Shown here: piece by piece, positions 62,530 to 64,000 of the stretch
How the letters are laid out: each line of letters opens with the position of its first letter
Numbering within the stretch: the stretch's first letter is position 1
NCBI GenBank assembly: GCA_011620645.1
Contig: WOYS01000118.1
Coordinates: 1 to 64,000 of the forward strand
Direction: 5' to 3'
Length of the DNA: 64,000 bases
DNA from: Mycobacterium sp.
Lineage (GTDB): Bacteria; Actinomycetota; Actinomycetes; Mycobacteriales; Mycobacteriaceae
Made by a program: the position numbers and the translations under genes
Notes under the pieces: generated by a model
What the model was told of the DNA's origin: nothing
The model's database searches: none
Seen by the model: the letters and a program-made list of their open reading frames with translations, nothing else

Positions 62530-64000
62530 TTATGCGATCGCGGTGTATTCCTCGACCGTTACCGCGGTATCCGGCAGCTCATGGTGCACACTGATCCACA
62601 CCGTGTCGCCGATCTCGGTGACCTCGATGCGTGGCTGCTCGGCATCGCCCGGCCGCGTCTGCATCCCCGTACCGTCGCCATCGCAGATGATGCTGGCGAT
62701 GAGTTCTCCGGGGACCACCGTCAGCCCCACCCGGGCATGCGCGACGGCGCGGGCGAGGGTCGCTTCGATCGGTTCCAGCAGCTGCCGTCGCTGCTCGGGA
62801 TCCAGCCGAGGCAGGTCGTTGTCGGCGTTCAGTGACACCACAACCCCGCGTCCGTCGGCATCTTCGATCGCCGGTCGCAGTTCGGCGATGAGCGGGTGGC
62901 CGAAGGTACGTGCCTGGAAGATTTGCAGCCGAAGCCGGCGCGACTCGATGCGGCAGCGCCAGCGGATGTCGGCGTCCATCGAGCCGGTGCTCAGGGTCTG
63001 CAGCAGTGGGAACACCCCGCGCATCAGTTTCGAGGTGCGCCGCACGGAGTCGTCGTGCAGCGCCTCGGTGATGCGGCGCTGGGCGTCGTTGGCCCACCGG
63101 TCCCGGATCTCTTCGGCGGCAATGGCATTGGCATCGCGCAGCAGCACCGGGAACGCCAGCACGAACACCTGCACGACGAAGACGCCCGCGGTGTGCAGCG
63201 CCAGGTTGTAGGCCGTCACCATGCCCGGGTAGTGCACGAGGTTCAGGATCGCGGTGCCCAGCCAGAAGGCGATCATGACGCCTGCGGCAAGCCCCAGCCG
63301 TAACCGCAGCAGGTAGGGCAGCACGCACAGCGCGGTGGCCAGCAGCGGCCACTGGGCAGGTCCACCGAGCATGTCGTCGGGCAGCAGCGTGGCCTGCGCG
63401 TAGATCACGGCCGCCATCAGGATCAGCGCCGGGGTGGTGAGATTCGGGCCCCGGCCCAGCACCCGGGGCAGACCGGCCAGCGCCACCAGCGCCGCGAGCC
63501 CGCCCAAACCGAATTGTGCGGTGGGATGGTCGGTGTTGGCGGCGGCGTAGGGCACGGCAAGGGTCAGCTGTAGGAGCGCGAACGCCACGATGCTCAGGCC
63601 GAAACGGACGAGAATGCGTTCGGTGAACTGGTCGAGGTCCTCCGCGCTGGGCGCGTTCGGAGCGGTGCGCTGCAGCTGATGCCAGTTGACCGTGACGACC
63701 GTGCCGTTGCCGGGCGATGACCGCACCGATGCGGTGCCGTCGGCCCGCCGCATCCGTCCCACGATCGATTCGGCGACGCCGTGACCGAACGTGGTGTTGA
63801 TCGGGTCGAATCCGACACCGTCGTCGGTGACGGTCACCGTGAACGGCGAGATGTCGACGACGATGCAGGTCGCCCGCGCGTGACGGTCGGCGTTGTTGAT
63901 CGCCTCACGCACCACCGCGACGATGGCGTTGGCGGTGCGTCCGTCCATGACCAGCCGGGTCAGCCCGGTCAGTTCGACCGGGGTCGTGCAGTGCCGGGCC
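62530..64000 (-). CDS. Membrane histidine kinase, paralogue of the 58.7-61.0 kb kinase (partial at window end)
   Basis: The frame is open from the window edge to 62530, so the start lies beyond 64000. The visible part begins inside the first HATPase domain (AIVAVVREAINNADRHARAT, VTVTDDGVGFDP, GRMRRADGTASVRSSPGNGT). It continues with several membrane helices (residues about 130-280 of the visible part) and a second helical region with LHDDSV and CRIESRRLRLQIFQ. It ends in a degenerate catalytic-like domain (EPIEATLARAVAHARVGLTV). This matches the plan of the other kinase in the window, so the two operons are duplicates in the order kinase, regulator, regulator, kinase. Confidence 0.85.
   Translation of the reverse strand, partial: ARHCTTPVELTGLTRLVMDGRTANAIVAVVREAINNADRHARATCIVVDISPFTVTVTDDGVGFDPINTTFGHGVAESIVGRMRRADGTASVRSSPGNGTVVTVNWHQLQRTAPNAPSAEDLDQFTERILVRFGLSIVAFALLQLTLAVPYAAANTDHPTAQFGLGGLAALVALAGLPRVLGRGPNLTTPALILMAAVIYAQATLLPDDMLGGPAQWPLLATALCVLPYLLRLRLGLAAGVMIAFWLGTAILNLVHYPGMVTAYNLALHTAGVFVVQVFVLAFPVLLRDANAIAAEEIRDRWANDAQRRITEALHDDSVRRTSKLMRGVFPLLQTLSTGSMDADIRWRCRIESRRLRLQIFQARTFGHPLIAELRPAIEDADGRGVVVSLNADNDLPRLDPEQRRQLLEPIEATLARAVAHARVGLTVVPGELIASIICDGDGTGMQTRPGDAEQPRIEVTEIGDTVWISVHHELPDTAVTVEEYTAIA

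Overview
The window is a stretch of a GC-rich mycobacterial chromosome, most likely a fast-growing Mycolicibacterium. It carries the conserved rplJ-rplL-mkl-rpoB-rpoC block, a fadE8/PaaX-like/echA5 block and the rpsL-rpsG-fusA-tuf (str) operon. Gene content and order agree with what I remember of the Mycobacterium tuberculosis Rv0646c-Rv0685 interval, with large accessory insertions between the conserved blocks. All assignments were made by reading motifs; no database search was run.

Region 1 (about 1-17.2 kb) is an extracellular polysaccharide locus, mostly on the minus strand. It holds a Wzx-like flippase, a Wzy/WaaL-like ligase, methyltransferases (one with an in-frame amber stop), two family 2 glycosyltransferases, an initiating polyprenyl glycosylphosphotransferase, a Wzz/BY-kinase chain-length regulator and a DUF4012 protein. 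It is split at 8.8-13.6 kb by a graveyard of insertion sequences: an intact IS1380-like element plus truncated integrase-type, ISL3-like and IS630-like transposases, with one methyltransferase gene stranded among them.

Region 2 (17.2-38.5 kb) is the conserved backbone: an alpha/beta hydrolase and a UbiB/ABC1 kinase; a DUF559 nuclease-like gene bracketed by two near-identical hairpins; the L10 leader, rplJ, rplL, mkl, rpoB and rpoC; a Ser-rich repeat secreted protein; a PAP2 phosphatase; fadE8, a PaaX-like regulator and echA5; a DUF3060 lipoprotein; and a VanX-like dipeptidase. The backbone ends in remnants of two regulators.

Region 3 (39.06-53.47 kb) is the most interesting part. It is an island I cannot match to any characterised system. 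A tightly packed plus-strand operon encodes a soluble FtsK/SpoIIIE-type ATPase with a second, apparently degenerate ATPase-like half, a coiled-coil tail-anchored protein, a 590-aa membrane protein, small proline-rich and helical proteins, a Ycf46-like AAA+ ATPase, three small helical proteins (one resembling a WXG100 hairpin) and a small membrane protein. Facing it are three single-pass membrane proteins that share the same cytoplasmic N-terminal motifs (MTD-x-x-QP-[LM]-FPL, then YP-x-IG). They are interleaved with a Tat-type lipoprotein amidase and a beta-lactamase-fold lipoprotein. I propose an envelope-spanning, ATPase-driven system, possibly distantly type VII-like, with membrane receptors and peptidoglycan-acting enzymes.

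Region 4 (53.5-64 kb) is the str operon (rpsL, rpsG, fusA, a tiny MIRU-like ORF coupled to fusA, tuf with a strong terminator). It is followed by two paralogous histidine kinase/NarL-type response regulator pairs on the minus strand, the last kinase running off the window end.
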